NCBI GenBank assembly: GCA_001464035.1
Contig: LNEC01000008.1
Location: forward strand, 62,001 to 126,000
Source of the DNA: Bradyrhizobiaceae bacterium Ga0074131
Lineage (GTDB): Bacteria; Pseudomonadota; Alphaproteobacteria; Rhizobiales; Xanthobacteraceae
DNA: 64,000 nt
Direction of reading: 5' to 3'
This document shows, in pieces, positions 24,995 through 33,732 of the stretch (the first letter of the stretch is position 1; each line of letters opens with the position of its first letter). The position numbers and the translations under genes were made by a program. The notes under the pieces are model-generated. The model was not told the origin of the DNA and made no database searches. It worked only from the letters and a program-made list of their open reading frames with translations.

Positions 24995-26314
24995 ATGCTC
25001 ACCCTTGGCCCAGAATGGCTGACGATCATACTGTTCGGCAGCCTCGTCCTTCTCCTGCTTCTAGGGCTGCCGCTGGTTTTCGCGATCGGCGGTGTCGCGA
25101 CGCTGTTCATCATCCTGTTGTGGGGGCCGCACGCGCTGCCGATTCTCGCAAATCGAACCTACATGGCCATGGACATGTTCCTGCTCGTGGCCGTGCCCAT
25201 GTTCATTTTCATGGGCGCCATGTTGCAACGATGCGGCATCGCCGAGGATATGTACGACTTGATGTACCACTGGATGGGCGGGCTCCGCGGCGGGCTCGCC
25301 GCCGGGACGGTGCTTATCTGCACGATGTTTGCGGCGATGGTCGGCATCAGCGGTGCTGCCACCACGTCGATGGGCCTGATCGCACTGCCCTCGATGCTCA
25401 AGCGCGGCTACAAGAAGGATATTGCGATCGGTTGCATTTCGGCCGGCGGTTCGCTTGGGATACTGATTCCGCCGAGCGTGCTGATGATCATCCTCGCTCT
25501 GACATCGAGGCTTTCGGTCGGCCAAATGTTCATTGCCGGCGTTCTGCCGGGGCTGCTGCTCAGTTCATTGTTTGTCGCGTATATCCTCATCCGTTGCTAC
25601 ATCCAGAAGGATCTGGGACCGAGCGTGCCTCCGGATGACAGGCTTCCGTCGCGCGAGAGGATCAAACTGTTGGGAGCGTTGTTGCTTCCCATCGGCCTGA
25701 TCTTTGCAGTGATGGGGTCGATGTTCTTCGGCGTCGCAACGCCGAGCGAGGCTTCGGCAATCGGCGCCCTCGGTGCGATTGTCAGCGCGATGATCAAGCG
25801 CACGTTCACCTGGAGGAACTTCACCTCGGCGCTGTTCATCACCCTGCGCCTGAGCGCGATGGTGATCTGGATTGTGTTCGCGGCCTCGGTGTTTACCGCG
25901 CTTTATGCCGTGACCGGTGCGGCATCAATTATCGGCGGCGCGATAAAGGGAGTAGGCGACCCCTGGATGGTGATTATCACCATGCAACTCATCCTCTTCG
26001 TGCTCGGGATGTTCTTCGATCCGACGGGCATCGTGCTGCTGACCGCCCCGATCTTTTTCCCGTTGGTGGTTTCGCTCGGCTTCGATCCGCTGTGGTTCGC
26101 AATACTGTTCGTCATCAACATGGAAATGGCCTATCTGACTCCGCCGTTCGGCTTCAATCTGTTCTACATGAAGGCGGTCGTGCCACCGGGCATCACGATG
26201 ATGGATATCTACAAATCGTCGATGCCGTTCGTCTTGCTCATGATATTGGGCCTCATCCTCTGCATGATATTCCCCGGGATCATTACCTGGCTGCCGAGCC
26301 TGATGAGAACTTGA
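24995..26314 (+). CDS. TRAP transporter large permease (DctM)
   Basis: This 439-residue protein has about twelve membrane segments and drives sodium- or proton-coupled uptake with the DctP and DctQ proteins. Family motifs include MFAAMVGISGAATTSMGLIALPSMLKRGYKKDIAIG and GILIPPSVLMIILALTS; both blocks are continuous in the sequence. The ATG at 24995 has AGGAGG seven bases upstream and sits 52 bases after DctQ, so an upstream in-frame extension is rejected. Confidence 0.92.
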   Translation: MLTLGPEWLTIILFGSLVLLLLLGLPLVFAIGGVATLFIILLWGPHALPILANRTYMAMDMFLLVAVPMFIFMGAMLQRCGIAEDMYDLMYHWMGGLRGGLAAGTVLICTMFAAMVGISGAATTSMGLIALPSMLKRGYKKDIAIGCISAGGSLGILIPPSVLMIILALTSRLSVGQMFIAGVLPGLLLSSLFVAYILIRCYIQKDLGPSVPPDDRLPSRERIKLLGALLLPIGLIFAVMGSMFFGVATPSEASAIGALGAIVSAMIKRTFTWRNFTSALFITLRLSAMVIWIVFAASVFTALYAVTGAASIIGGAIKGVGDPWMVIITMQLILFVLGMFFDPTGIVLLTAPIFFPLVVSLGFDPLWFAILFVINMEMAYLTPPFGFNLFYMKAVVPPGITMMDIYKSSMPFVLLMILGLILCMIFPGIITWLPSLMRT

Positions 26315-26666
26315 CGCCCCCCGGGACGGTCTCGGCTTCAATGCGGCACGCAGCGCCGTCGGTGATCACCAACCGTACCAATGGAGTTCGAATGGTCTTG
26401 CCGACCGACCATGCTGCGCCCGGCGGATTTCTGGGTTCACGCCCAATTCAATTGTCGGAATTCTTGGCCTGCAATCGCATCGGAAGCCGTTCGGCGGGGC
26501 CACGAGCAGTCTTGAGTTGCGCGATATTGGAATAATGCCGGTGATTTGCCCGACGTGTCAAATGTCTTGGCGTGAAACGTACTCACGCCGGCGACCCCTG
26601 GGTGACTTTGCATGGGGTTGTTTTCGATATTTTTGTTTGAGCCCCCTCGGCCCCGTGGCCGGGCCT
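26315..26666. other. Intergenic region holding a dispersed repeat
   Basis: These 352 bases lie between the convergent DctM and desaturase genes. No gene was recognised. A repeat shared with 41028-41061 lies at 26604-26636. Confidence 0.6.
26604..26636. repeat. Dispersed repeat, TTTGCATGGGGTTGTTTT type (copy 1)
   Basis: It contains TTTGCATGGGGTTGTTTT followed by CGATATTTTTGT. A near-identical copy lies at 41028-41061, 14 kb away, both between genes and in the same orientation. Confidence 0.75.
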
Positions 26667-27698
26667 CTACTCGGCCGGCACGCCGTTCGAGCCGCGCGTG
26701 ATCAGCCTGGCCTTGGCCGCCTGTGCCCTGAGGTGCGCGCTCGGCGCCACCACGTCGGTGGCCAGGCCGATCCGTTCCAGGAATCGAATGGTCAGCCAGG
26801 TATTGTCCATTTCCCACCAGCGGTGGCCGTGGCGCGCCGAGCGCGGATCGGCGTGGTGGTTGTTGTGCCAGCCTTCGCCGTTGGAGATCAGGCCGACCAC
26901 GATGTTGTTGCGGCTGTCCTCGTCGGTGTCGTAGCTGCGGTAGCCCCACACATGGGTCACCGAATTCACCGCCCAGGTAATGTGCCAGACCAGCACCGTG
27001 CGGACGAAGACGCCGAACATCAGGATGCTGAGCCCGGCCTGCGTGGCGGCTTCGGGCGATTGGCCCAGCAGCCATGCCGCGGCAAAGCCGGCGGCGAAGA
27101 ACAGCGGCATCTGGATCAGATTGATCCAGACCAGCCAGCCATAGCGCTCCAGCGCGACGTAGAAGCGATCGCGCAGGATGTCCTTGGCATAGCGTTCGTA
27201 GATTCCGAGCCGGGAGAGCTCGGGCTGGTGCACCAGGATCCAGCCGATATGGCTCCAGAAGAAACTGGCGAGCGGGCTGTGCGGGTCCGGCTGCTCGTCG
27301 GCGAATTGATGGTGCCGGCGGTGGATCGCGACCCAGCGCGCCGGCGTTTCCTGCAGGCAGGACATCGCGACGATCACCATGGAATGCTCCAGCCACTTCG
27401 GACATTTCAGGCCGCGATGGGTGAGCAGGCGGTGATAGCAAAGGTTGATGCCGAACAGCCCGCACAGGTGGGTGAGGAGCATGGCGAGGATCAGGCCGCT
27501 CCAGCTGAAATAGCCGGGCAGGAACGCCAGCAGCGCCACGACATGGTAGCCGGCGATCACGATGATATAGGGCCAGTTGAGTTGAAACGGCCGCACGCCC
27601 GCGGGCAGCGATAGCCGGCCGCTGGCCGTCACCGGAGCGGCATAGTCCGCAACGGGCAGGGCCGCGGCCTTTGAGGTGGGCACTCGAGCAGTCGTCAT
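26667..27698 (-). CDS. Acyl-CoA/acyl-lipid delta-9 fatty acid desaturase
   Basis: This 343-residue membrane-bound di-iron enzyme inserts a double bond into fatty acyl chains. The three histidine boxes are complete: His89-x4-His94 (HRLLTH), His126-RR-His129-His130 and His278-NN-His281-His282, with hydrophobic pairs near 43-65, 185-210 and 222-245. The ATG at 27698 has AGAGGAA upstream. It stands alone and is divergent from rpmJ. A second non-haem di-iron membrane enzyme lies at 31468. Acyl-CoA versus acyl-phospholipid substrate cannot be told. Confidence 0.92.
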   Translation of the reverse strand: MTTARVPTSKAAALPVADYAAPVTASGRLSLPAGVRPFQLNWPYIIVIAGYHVVALLAFLPGYFSWSGLILAMLLTHLCGLFGINLCYHRLLTHRGLKCPKWLEHSMVIVAMSCLQETPARWVAIHRRHHQFADEQPDPHSPLASFFWSHIGWILVHQPELSRLGIYERYAKDILRDRFYVALERYGWLVWINLIQMPLFFAAGFAAAWLLGQSPEAATQAGLSILMFGVFVRTVLVWHITWAVNSVTHVWGYRSYDTDEDSRNNIVVGLISNGEGWHNNHHADPRSARHGHRWWEMDNTWLTIRFLERIGLATDVVAPSAHLRAQAAKARLITRGSNGVPAE

Positions 27699-27999
27699 CG
27701 CGAGATCAATTCCTCTTTCTGCGTGTGGCGCAGCTGTCGGCCGAATGGATTGATTGCTGATATACGATTCAGCCCTGCCGTGGGTGCAAACCTTTGAGCA
27801 GATTTGTTTATTTTTCGTGGACCTTATGCGTCCGGGTTCCCGGGCGCCGCGCACGAACTGCACCCGGCTGGATTGACATCAACCCGTTCCATGGCTTAGA
27901 AACCGCCGTCCCGGGCGGGTTGGCCGCTGGCGGGATCGTTGTCATTTTGCCACTTTCGGCCTGTCGAAACGCGGCCTTTCAAAGCATCAGGATTGTCTC
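27699..27999. promoter_or_regulatory. Divergent region between desaturase and rpmJ genes
   Basis: About 300 bases without a gene. It must hold the promoters of the leftward desaturase gene and rightward rpmJ. No operator palindrome was found. Confidence 0.45.
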
Positions 28000-28125
28000 A
28001 TGAAGGTCCGTAACTCGCTCAAGTCGCTGCGTGGCCGCCACCGCAACAACCGTCTGGTCCGCCGCAAGGGCCGGGTCTACGTGATCAACAAGGTCCAGCG
28101 CCGTTTCAAGGCGCGCCAGGGTTGA
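28000..28125 (+). CDS. rpmJ: Ribosomal protein bL36
   Basis: This 41-residue basic protein reads [19 protein letters not shown] and ends [13 protein letters not shown]. It is the alphaproteobacterial zinc-less form, in which the four Cys/His ligands of classic bL36 are absent. It binds 23S rRNA in the large subunit. It is free-standing, as usual in Rhizobiales, with a weak AGG upstream and a hairpin at 28215 that should end the transcript. Confidence 0.96.
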   Translation: MKVRNSLKSLRGRHRNNRLVRRKGRVYVINKVQRRFKARQG

Positions 28126-28214
28126 ATCGCGGTTGATTCGAGGGCCGTACCGCGCCTGACTTCGGCTATCGGCCGTCGCGAAAATTCCTGATATCACGGC
28201 TCTTTGACGACTTG

Positions 28215-28234
28215 CCGCTTTGCAAGCGGGTTTT
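28215..28234 (+). terminator. Terminator after rpmJ
   Basis: CCGCTT, a TGC loop and AAGCGG are followed by GTTTT, 90 bases after the rpmJ stop and before the TPR gene. Confidence 0.6.
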
Positions 28235-28260
28235 GCTGCGTCTAGACTTTGGAGATGGCA

Positions 28261-28905
28261 ATGACACTCCGAGGCCCGCGCCGCCTATTCGCACTTCTGC
28301 TCGCCACGGCGATGGCCGGGTGGACGGTTCCCGTGTTGGCGCAGGATGCGCGGCCCGCGCCGCCCAAAAACCACAAAAAGCTGCCGGAGGCGCCGAGCAA
28401 GCTGCCGAAGGTCAGCGCCGACAAGACGCGCGGACTGGACTTTCTGTTCGGCGCGCTGAAGGCGGCGCCCGATGAGGCCAGCGCCAAGCACGTCGAGGCC
28501 CGGATCTGGGCGGTGTGGCTGCAGACCCCGAGCGATACCGCCGCGCTGCTGATGACGCGCGCCAAGGCCGCGATGGACGCCAAGCAGGTGGATGTGGCGC
28601 TGAAGCTGCTCGATGCCGTGGTCAGGCTGCGTCCCGACTATGTCGAGGGCTGGAACCGGCGCGCGACGCTGTATTACCTCAAGAACGATTACGTGCATTC
28701 GCTGCAGGATATCGAGCAGGTACTGGTCCGCGAACCCCGCCATTTCGGCGCACTGGCCGGGCTCGGCATGATCATGCAGGACCTCGGCGACGAAAAGCGC
28801 GCGCTCGACGCCTTTCGCAAGGCGCTCGCGGTCAATCCGCATCTGGAGAAGATCCCGGAACTGGTCAAGACCCTGAGCGAAAAGGTCGAAGGCCGCGACA
28901 TCTGA
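28261..28905 (+). CDS. Secreted tetratricopeptide-repeat protein
   Basis: This 214-residue protein has a signal peptide ending PVLAQ. After a Pro/Lys-rich linker it carries about three TPR units, such as DVALKLLDAVVRLRPDYVEGWNRRATLYY and HFGALAGLGMIMQDLGDEKRALDAFRKALAVNP. It should be a periplasmic scaffold with no catalytic site. The ATG at 28261 has GGAG six bases upstream; ATG 28255 is an alternative. Confidence 0.85.
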   Translation: MTLRGPRRLFALLLATAMAGWTVPVLAQDARPAPPKNHKKLPEAPSKLPKVSADKTRGLDFLFGALKAAPDEASAKHVEARIWAVWLQTPSDTAALLMTRAKAAMDAKQVDVALKLLDAVVRLRPDYVEGWNRRATLYYLKNDYVHSLQDIEQVLVREPRHFGALAGLGMIMQDLGDEKRALDAFRKALAVNPHLEKIPELVKTLSEKVEGRDI

Positions 28906-28987
28906 TCGCCGGTATTGTGATCGGTTCGCGCCCGCCCTGTAGCAAAGACGTCCGGCACGACTATATGAAGCGGCATCCGACGTCCGC

Positions 28988-29752
28988 ATGAATTCGCCCC
29001 GCCGAAATTTCCGCAACTTGAGAAAAACCGTGATCATCTTTCTGGTTCTGCTGGTCGCCCCGATCACGATTTCGGCGGTGAAATACCTGCTCGGCGATCG
29101 CTCCGTCGATTGGCAGATCGCCGACAGCTCCAGCGCCGGTCTGCTGCCCTCGGTGCGAGAACAGCCCGAGGCACTGGTTCGCGTCTATGCCGCGCGCACG
29201 GTTCGTTGGCGCGGCATCTTCGCGGTCCACAGTTGGATCGTCGTCAAGGAGCGCGGTGCGTCGCGCTACACGCGCTACGACTATACGGCCTGGGGCGAGC
29301 CGATCCGGATCAACGGATTTGCCGCCGACGGGCGGTGGTTCGGTGGCACCCCGGAGACCATCGCGGCTGCGGACGGCGAAGCCGCGCAGCAAATGATTCC
29401 CAGAATCCGCGCCGCGGTCGAAGGTTATGGACTGAGATCCTACGGCGATTATCGGGCCTGGCCCGGACCGAACTCCAATACGTTCGTGACCGCTGTCATG
29501 GCGGCGGTGCCGGAACTTGAGGCCACGTTGCCGCCAACCGCCATCGGCAAGGATTTTCCCTACAATGGCGACATGTTTGGACCGACGCCGTCCGGGACCG
29601 GCGTCCGTCTCACCCTGGGCGGCTATCTGGGGCTGGCTGTCGGCTGGGTCGAAGGTATCGAGATCAATCTTCTCGGCGCCGTCTACGGCATCGATCTGCG
29701 GCGGCCGGCCGTGAAGCTGCCCGGGCTGGGGCGTGTGGGTTTCAGCGTTTGA
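28988..29752 (+). CDS. DUF3750 domain protein, membrane-anchored
   Basis: This 254-residue protein has one N-terminal membrane segment (VIIFLVLLVAPITISAVKYLL) and a large extracytoplasmic part. VRVYAARTVRWRGIFAVHSWIVVKE and YGDYRAWPGPNSNTFVTAV match the DUF3750 family, whose HSW and PGPNSNTF motifs recall cysteine-peptidase-like hydrolases, with Asn-Ser-Asn-Thr in place of a catalytic Cys. Function is unknown. It lies 82 bases after the TPR gene on the same strand. Confidence 0.85.
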   Translation: MNSPRRNFRNLRKTVIIFLVLLVAPITISAVKYLLGDRSVDWQIADSSSAGLLPSVREQPEALVRVYAARTVRWRGIFAVHSWIVVKERGASRYTRYDYTAWGEPIRINGFAADGRWFGGTPETIAAADGEAAQQMIPRIRAAVEGYGLRSYGDYRAWPGPNSNTFVTAVMAAVPELEATLPPTAIGKDFPYNGDMFGPTPSGTGVRLTLGGYLGLAVGWVEGIEINLLGAVYGIDLRRPAVKLPGLGRVGFSV

Positions 29753-29797
29753 CGGATTTGATCTGGCCCTGAAACCCGGATGCCGTAAAATCGTAAC

Positions 29798-30799
29798 TTG
29801 CTGGTGCCCAGGATCATCCGGATAGTCTTAATGATATTCACAGGCGTGGTTGCGGCGTTGGCGATCCTGGCCCTGGTCACCCAGGCTGGCGTCATCGTGC
29901 TGGAGCGCACTTATCCCGCGCAAGGCTTGATGGTCGAAGTGGCGGGTGGTGCCCTCCACGTCGTCGAGATCGGGCGTCGCGATGCAGCCGGCCCTCCCAT
30001 CGTGATGATCCACGGTGCCAGCTCCAATCTCGAAGGCATGCGCCGGCCGCTTGGCGACAGTCTTGCGGAAAATCATCGGGTAATCCTGATCGATCGACCC
30101 GGCCACGGCTGGAGCACGCGCGCGCGTGCGGAGGATTCGACGCCGGCGACCCAGGGGCGAATGATCGAAGAGGCGCTCGGGAAGCTCGGCATCGACAGCG
30201 CGGTTTTCGTGGTCCACTCCTGGGCCGGCGCGCTCGGCGCGCGGATAGCGCTCGATTATCCGCAACGCGTCGCGGGTCTCGTGATGCTGGCGCCGGTGGC
30301 CTATCCGTGGCCGGGTGGGGTCGGCCGATACAACAGGATCATCAGCACACCGGTGCTCGGTCCGCTGCTGGCCTACACGATCACGCTGCCGCTCGGCTAC
30401 TTCCTGACGGAAACCGGCGCCCGCGGCGTCTTCCTGCCGCAAGCGATGCCGGACGGATTTGTACAGGACTCGGCGACGTCCTTGCTGCTGCGGCCACGCG
30501 AGTTCATCGCCAATGCGCATGATCTGGTGACGCTGAAGGAAGCGGTCAGGGAGCAGGCGCCGCGCTACGCCGATATCAAGGCGCCGGTGGTGGTGATTTC
30601 GGGAGACGGTGCCGACAGGACCGTATCGACCCGCATCCATTCGCGCCCCTTCGTGGCCACCGTGCCGAACGCGAAACTGATCGTGCTGCCGGATGTCGGC
30701 CACATGGTGCAGCACGCGGCACCCGAGCTGGTGCTCTCCGAGATCGCAACGATGGTCGGCGCAATCGCTCGCGGCAAGGCTTCCGCCGCCGCCGATTAG
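29798..30799 (+). CDS. Alpha/beta hydrolase with atypical nucleophile elbow
   Basis: This 333-residue protein has an N-terminal membrane anchor (IRIVLMIFTGVVAALAILALVTQAGVIVL). The core shows oxyanion motif IHGASSN, LIDRPGHGWS and the catalytic His in LPDVGHMVQH. The nucleophile elbow reads VHSWAGAL, so the canonical G-x-S-x-G is altered at both glycines while the Ser remains. It probably hydrolyses esters at the membrane; the substrate is unknown. The start is TTG 29798 or ATG 29831. Confidence 0.85.
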   Translation: MLVPRIIRIVLMIFTGVVAALAILALVTQAGVIVLERTYPAQGLMVEVAGGALHVVEIGRRDAAGPPIVMIHGASSNLEGMRRPLGDSLAENHRVILIDRPGHGWSTRARAEDSTPATQGRMIEEALGKLGIDSAVFVVHSWAGALGARIALDYPQRVAGLVMLAPVAYPWPGGVGRYNRIISTPVLGPLLAYTITLPLGYFLTETGARGVFLPQAMPDGFVQDSATSLLLRPREFIANAHDLVTLKEAVREQAPRYADIKAPVVVISGDGADRTVSTRIHSRPFVATVPNAKLIVLPDVGHMVQHAAPELVLSEIATMVGAIARGKASAAAD

Positions 30800-30801
30800 G
30801 C

Positions 30802-31011
30802 CTATTGCGGCGCGTTGTCGCGGCGAACGCCGCCGGCCGATTCCTCGCGCTTGACCTCGGGAAACAGCCACATCGCAAAGATCATGAAGAGGCCGAGGAA
30901 GGCGACCACGTACTGGATGCGATCGTGTCCCAGCGCGTTCTGGTAATAGGCCGCGATGGCCGTCACCAGCACGACGACCAGGGACAGGCCGAGTTTTATC
31001 TTCACAGGCAT
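30802..31011 (-). CDS. Small membrane protein, function unknown
   Basis: This 69-residue protein has two hydrophobic segments (LGLSLVVVLVTAIAAYY and IQYVVAFLGLFMIFAMWLFPEV) and a charged tail. It converges on the hydrolase gene with a 2-base gap and follows the 131-residue membrane protein gene on the same strand by 21 bases, suggesting a two-gene unit. No family recognised. Confidence 0.7.
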   Translation of the reverse strand: MPVKIKLGLSLVVVLVTAIAAYYQNALGHDRIQYVVAFLGLFMIFAMWLFPEVKREESAGGVRRDNAPQ

Positions 31012-31032
31012 CGCACTAGTCTCCGACCCGGT

Positions 31033-31428
31033 TCACGACAGGTTCCAGAACGGCGCCGCGACTTTCGCCAGCGTCGCGAGCGCCAGTATTTGAATTCCAA
31101 CCAGTACTACAAGTCCGGTCCGCCCATCGCGCAACGACGCGGGCCAGACTTCAAACAGCCCCGGCGTAAACAGAACGACCAGTCCGGCCACGACAACCAT
31201 GGTGCTCCAGCGGAGTTCGGCGTAGCCGTAAAACCCGGTCGCCGCCAAAAGCACTGCCAGCAGGATGGCGTTGCCTCCCACCAGCAGCGTCGCGACGTTC
31301 GATCGTGCCGAATCCGGGCGGGCGCGCAGCGGAAACATGCCGGCGACGACGAGGAAGGCGAGGGTGCAGATGGTCGCAAAGGCAGCGAACCACAGCGAAG
31401 AAACCCAGTTCGGCTCAATCGCCTGCAT
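31033..31428 (-). CDS. Membrane protein with four hydrophobic segments, function unknown
   Basis: This 131-residue protein starts MQAIEPNWVSSLWFAAFATI. It carries four predicted membrane helices and short loops, with no catalytic motif. It is upstream of the 69-residue membrane protein gene and 39 bases downstream of the hydroxylase gene on the same strand, so the three could be one leftward transcript. Confidence 0.75.
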   Translation of the reverse strand: MQAIEPNWVSSLWFAAFATICTLAFLVVAGMFPLRARPDSARSNVATLLVGGNAILLAVLLAATGFYGYAELRWSTMVVVAGLVVLFTPGLFEVWPASLRDGRTGLVVLVGIQILALATLAKVAAPFWNLS

Positions 31429-31467
31429 TGATCCTCCCTCTGCCTTGGCGCGCCGAAATCAACCCAG

Positions 31468-32271
31468 CTATTCGGCGGGCGTAGCGAACCCCGTCGACGA
31501 CCGCGCCATGTCCGGCTTCGGCGTGCGCGAGGTCTTGCGCATGTTGGTCTTCACGAAGCGGGTGTCATAGCCGTTCAGCAGATGACCGATCAGCCCGCGA
31601 TCGAGATCCGAGGTGCCGAACAGCCAGTCCATCACCGGGAAGGTCAGGTTCATATTGCGCTCCATCATGATCGACTGGTTGTGATGGGCGGTATGATGAC
31701 GTCGGATGGTGTTGACGAAGGGTACGTTGCGCACGAACCAGTTTTCATCGACGTGGCAGCAGAAGTGCATGAATTCGTAGATCAGGTACATCGATGTCGT
31801 GGTCGATATCAGCAGCCAGCCGACATTGGGCGAGACCAGCCAGCCCAGCGCCAGCGCCGGCGGGATCGACATCATGGTGAAGGTGACCAGCGCGTAGGGC
31901 GGAAAGAACGTGACGCGCCAGTCGTTATGATCGGCGAAGCGCATCTCCTGCTCGGTGAAGAACTGGTGATGCATCAAAGTATGCCGGTTGTAGATCGCGC
32001 GAAACGCCTTGACCTGCGACGGGCGGTGCATGACGAAGCGGTGGATCCACCACTCGAAGAAATTGGCGGCGAGGAACGTTACCGGGACGATCAACAGCTC
32101 CCACCAGCGTATGGAACTGATATTGGCGAAATAGACCCACAGCGCGGTGAATCCGATCACATAGATCACGAAGGCGTGGAGCCAACCATTGTACCAGCCT
32201 GCGATGCGGTGCCGGTACGTCGCCCGGTAATTCCGCTGCCGCTCGGTCATCGGGCTTGACGATAATTCCAT
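31468..32271 (-). CDS. Sterol desaturase/fatty acid hydroxylase superfamily protein
   Basis: This 267-residue membrane-bound di-iron enzyme has histidine clusters HRFVMH, HTLMHHQFF, HFCCHVDE and HHTAHHN in the order of the superfamily, set between about four hydrophobic segments. Members hydroxylate or desaturate sterols, hopanoids, carotenoids or fatty acids. It heads the leftward group and is divergent from the second Liv operon. The true lipid substrate is unknown. Confidence 0.88.
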   Translation of the reverse strand: MELSSSPMTERQRNYRATYRHRIAGWYNGWLHAFVIYVIGFTALWVYFANISSIRWWELLIVPVTFLAANFFEWWIHRFVMHRPSQVKAFRAIYNRHTLMHHQFFTEQEMRFADHNDWRVTFFPPYALVTFTMMSIPPALALGWLVSPNVGWLLISTTTSMYLIYEFMHFCCHVDENWFVRNVPFVNTIRRHHTAHHNQSIMMERNMNLTFPVMDWLFGTSDLDRGLIGHLLNGYDTRFVKTNMRKTSRTPKPDMARSSTGFATPAE

Positions 32272-32304
32272 GTCGCGGTCTCCGTCTGTCGCAGGGCTAT
32301 CATC

Positions 32305-32413
32305 TAATATATCACCAGCCTATCAGCGGGGCAACGAACTTTATCGCAGCTTTTCGGGCCCTCGCCCGAAAAAACCGCTTGATGCGATGTCGCTGATATA
32401 TTTATGGTATGCC
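32305..32413. promoter_or_regulatory. Divergent promoter with inverted TAATATATCA motif and TATGGTAT
   Basis: TAATATATCA (32305-32314) and TGATATATTTA (32394-32404) are inverted versions of one motif about 80 bases apart. TATGGTATGCCA (32403-32414) next to the second arm is a partial palindrome of the TGGTATACCA type bound by many GntR/FadR regulators. It lies directly before the Liv operon. Confidence 0.4.
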
Positions 32414-32454
32414 AACGGCGCGTGCCAAATGCGCAACGATAACGGGAGGCAACC

Positions 32455-33729
32455 ATGAAGCTCACGCGTCGCGATTTTTCCAAGCTCGCAGGTACAGGCA
32501 TCCTGGCCGCGGCTGCTCCGCGGATTTTTTCGCCCGCGCTGGCGCAGGACAAGCCGCTCAGGATCGGAATTATCGCGCCGCGCTCCGGCGTCGCCGGGAC
32601 CGCCGGCGAGTGCGGCATTCGCGCGGTGCAGTGGGCCACCGAGCGCATGAACAAGGAGGGTGGCATTGCCGGACGCAAATTCGAGCTGGTGATCGAGGAA
32701 GAGACCAACCCGAAGGACACCATCGAACGGCTTCGGCGCCTGATCCTGCAGGAAAAGGTCGATACCATCCACGGCCTGATCTCGACCGGGGTCAGTTTGG
32801 GAGTAGCGCCGGTGGCGGAGGAAGAACAGGTGCTGACCGTGATGTGGGACGGCACCACCCAGGACGGCGTCAAGGAGATGATGCCGAATTCGAAGTATGT
32901 TTTCCGATCCACCGACAATGAATGCGAAGCGGTGATGGGGTCGCTGCTGGCGGTCAAGCATTTCAAGGGCAAGTTCAAGCGGGTGGCCGGCATTAATCCC
33001 GACTACTCCTACGGCCGCAACAATTGGGAAGCGTTCAAGCAGATCCTGGCGCGCTACGGCGTCGAGGCCGAGTTCGTCGCGGAACAATGGCCGAAGGTCG
33101 GCACCATGGACCTGACGTCGCATATCGCCGCGCTCAACGCCGCCAAGCCGGATCTGATCTTCTCCTCGATGCTATTCGCCGATCTGCCCGTGTTCATGAA
33201 ACAGGGACACGCGGCGGGCCTGTTCGAGGGCGTCAAGCTGGTGCTGCCGGCCGCCGGCTGGCAGCTCAACCAGCTCAAGAAGGAATTCATGCCGGAAGGC
33301 ATCATCTTCGGCCACAACACGCTGTACTTCGACCACCCCCAGGCGTCGGCGCTGCAGAAGGCATTCGTTGCGGATTACATGGACAAGTACAAGGAAGCGC
33401 CGCACTGGGAAGCCGATCGCGCCTATTTTGCCCTTGCCACCTACAAGGCCGGCGTCGAGGCCGCGCAAAAAGCCCTGAAGAAGTGGCCGACGCCCGAGCA
33501 GGTCGCCGAGGCGATGCCCGGGCTCGAGGTCGAAAGCCTCGGCGGCAAGGGCCGCTTCCGTAAGGACAAGATCGCCGAACAGGTGTTCTATCAGGGCCCG
33601 TCGACCAACAAGAACAAGTACGACTTCCCGACGCTGGCCTCGGTCGACACCTTCACGGCGGAACAGCTGCAAAAGCCGCCCGGTATGGATTTCTGGCAGT
33701 GGATCAAGACCGCCAAGATGCCGGTCTGA
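32455..33729 (+). CDS. Liv-type ABC transporter substrate-binding protein, Tat-exported
   Basis: This 424-residue Peripla_BP_6 receptor has the twin-arginine signal MKLTRRDFSKLAGTGILAA, ending SPALAQ. Mature motifs include RIGIIAPRSGVAGTAGECGIRAVQWA and TIHGLISTGVSLGVAPVAEE. It starts the second Liv operon, and the permease gene follows 3 bases later. A folded export route suggests the protein takes up ligand or folds in the cytosol, but Tat signals are common in this receptor group. Confidence 0.92.
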   Translation: MKLTRRDFSKLAGTGILAAAAPRIFSPALAQDKPLRIGIIAPRSGVAGTAGECGIRAVQWATERMNKEGGIAGRKFELVIEEETNPKDTIERLRRLILQEKVDTIHGLISTGVSLGVAPVAEEEQVLTVMWDGTTQDGVKEMMPNSKYVFRSTDNECEAVMGSLLAVKHFKGKFKRVAGINPDYSYGRNNWEAFKQILARYGVEAEFVAEQWPKVGTMDLTSHIAALNAAKPDLIFSSMLFADLPVFMKQGHAAGLFEGVKLVLPAAGWQLNQLKKEFMPEGIIFGHNTLYFDHPQASALQKAFVADYMDKYKEAPHWEADRAYFALATYKAGVEAAQKALKKWPTPEQVAEAMPGLEVESLGGKGRFRKDKIAEQVFYQGPSTNKNKYDFPTLASVDTFTAEQLQKPPGMDFWQWIKTAKMPV

Positions 33730-33732
33730 GGC

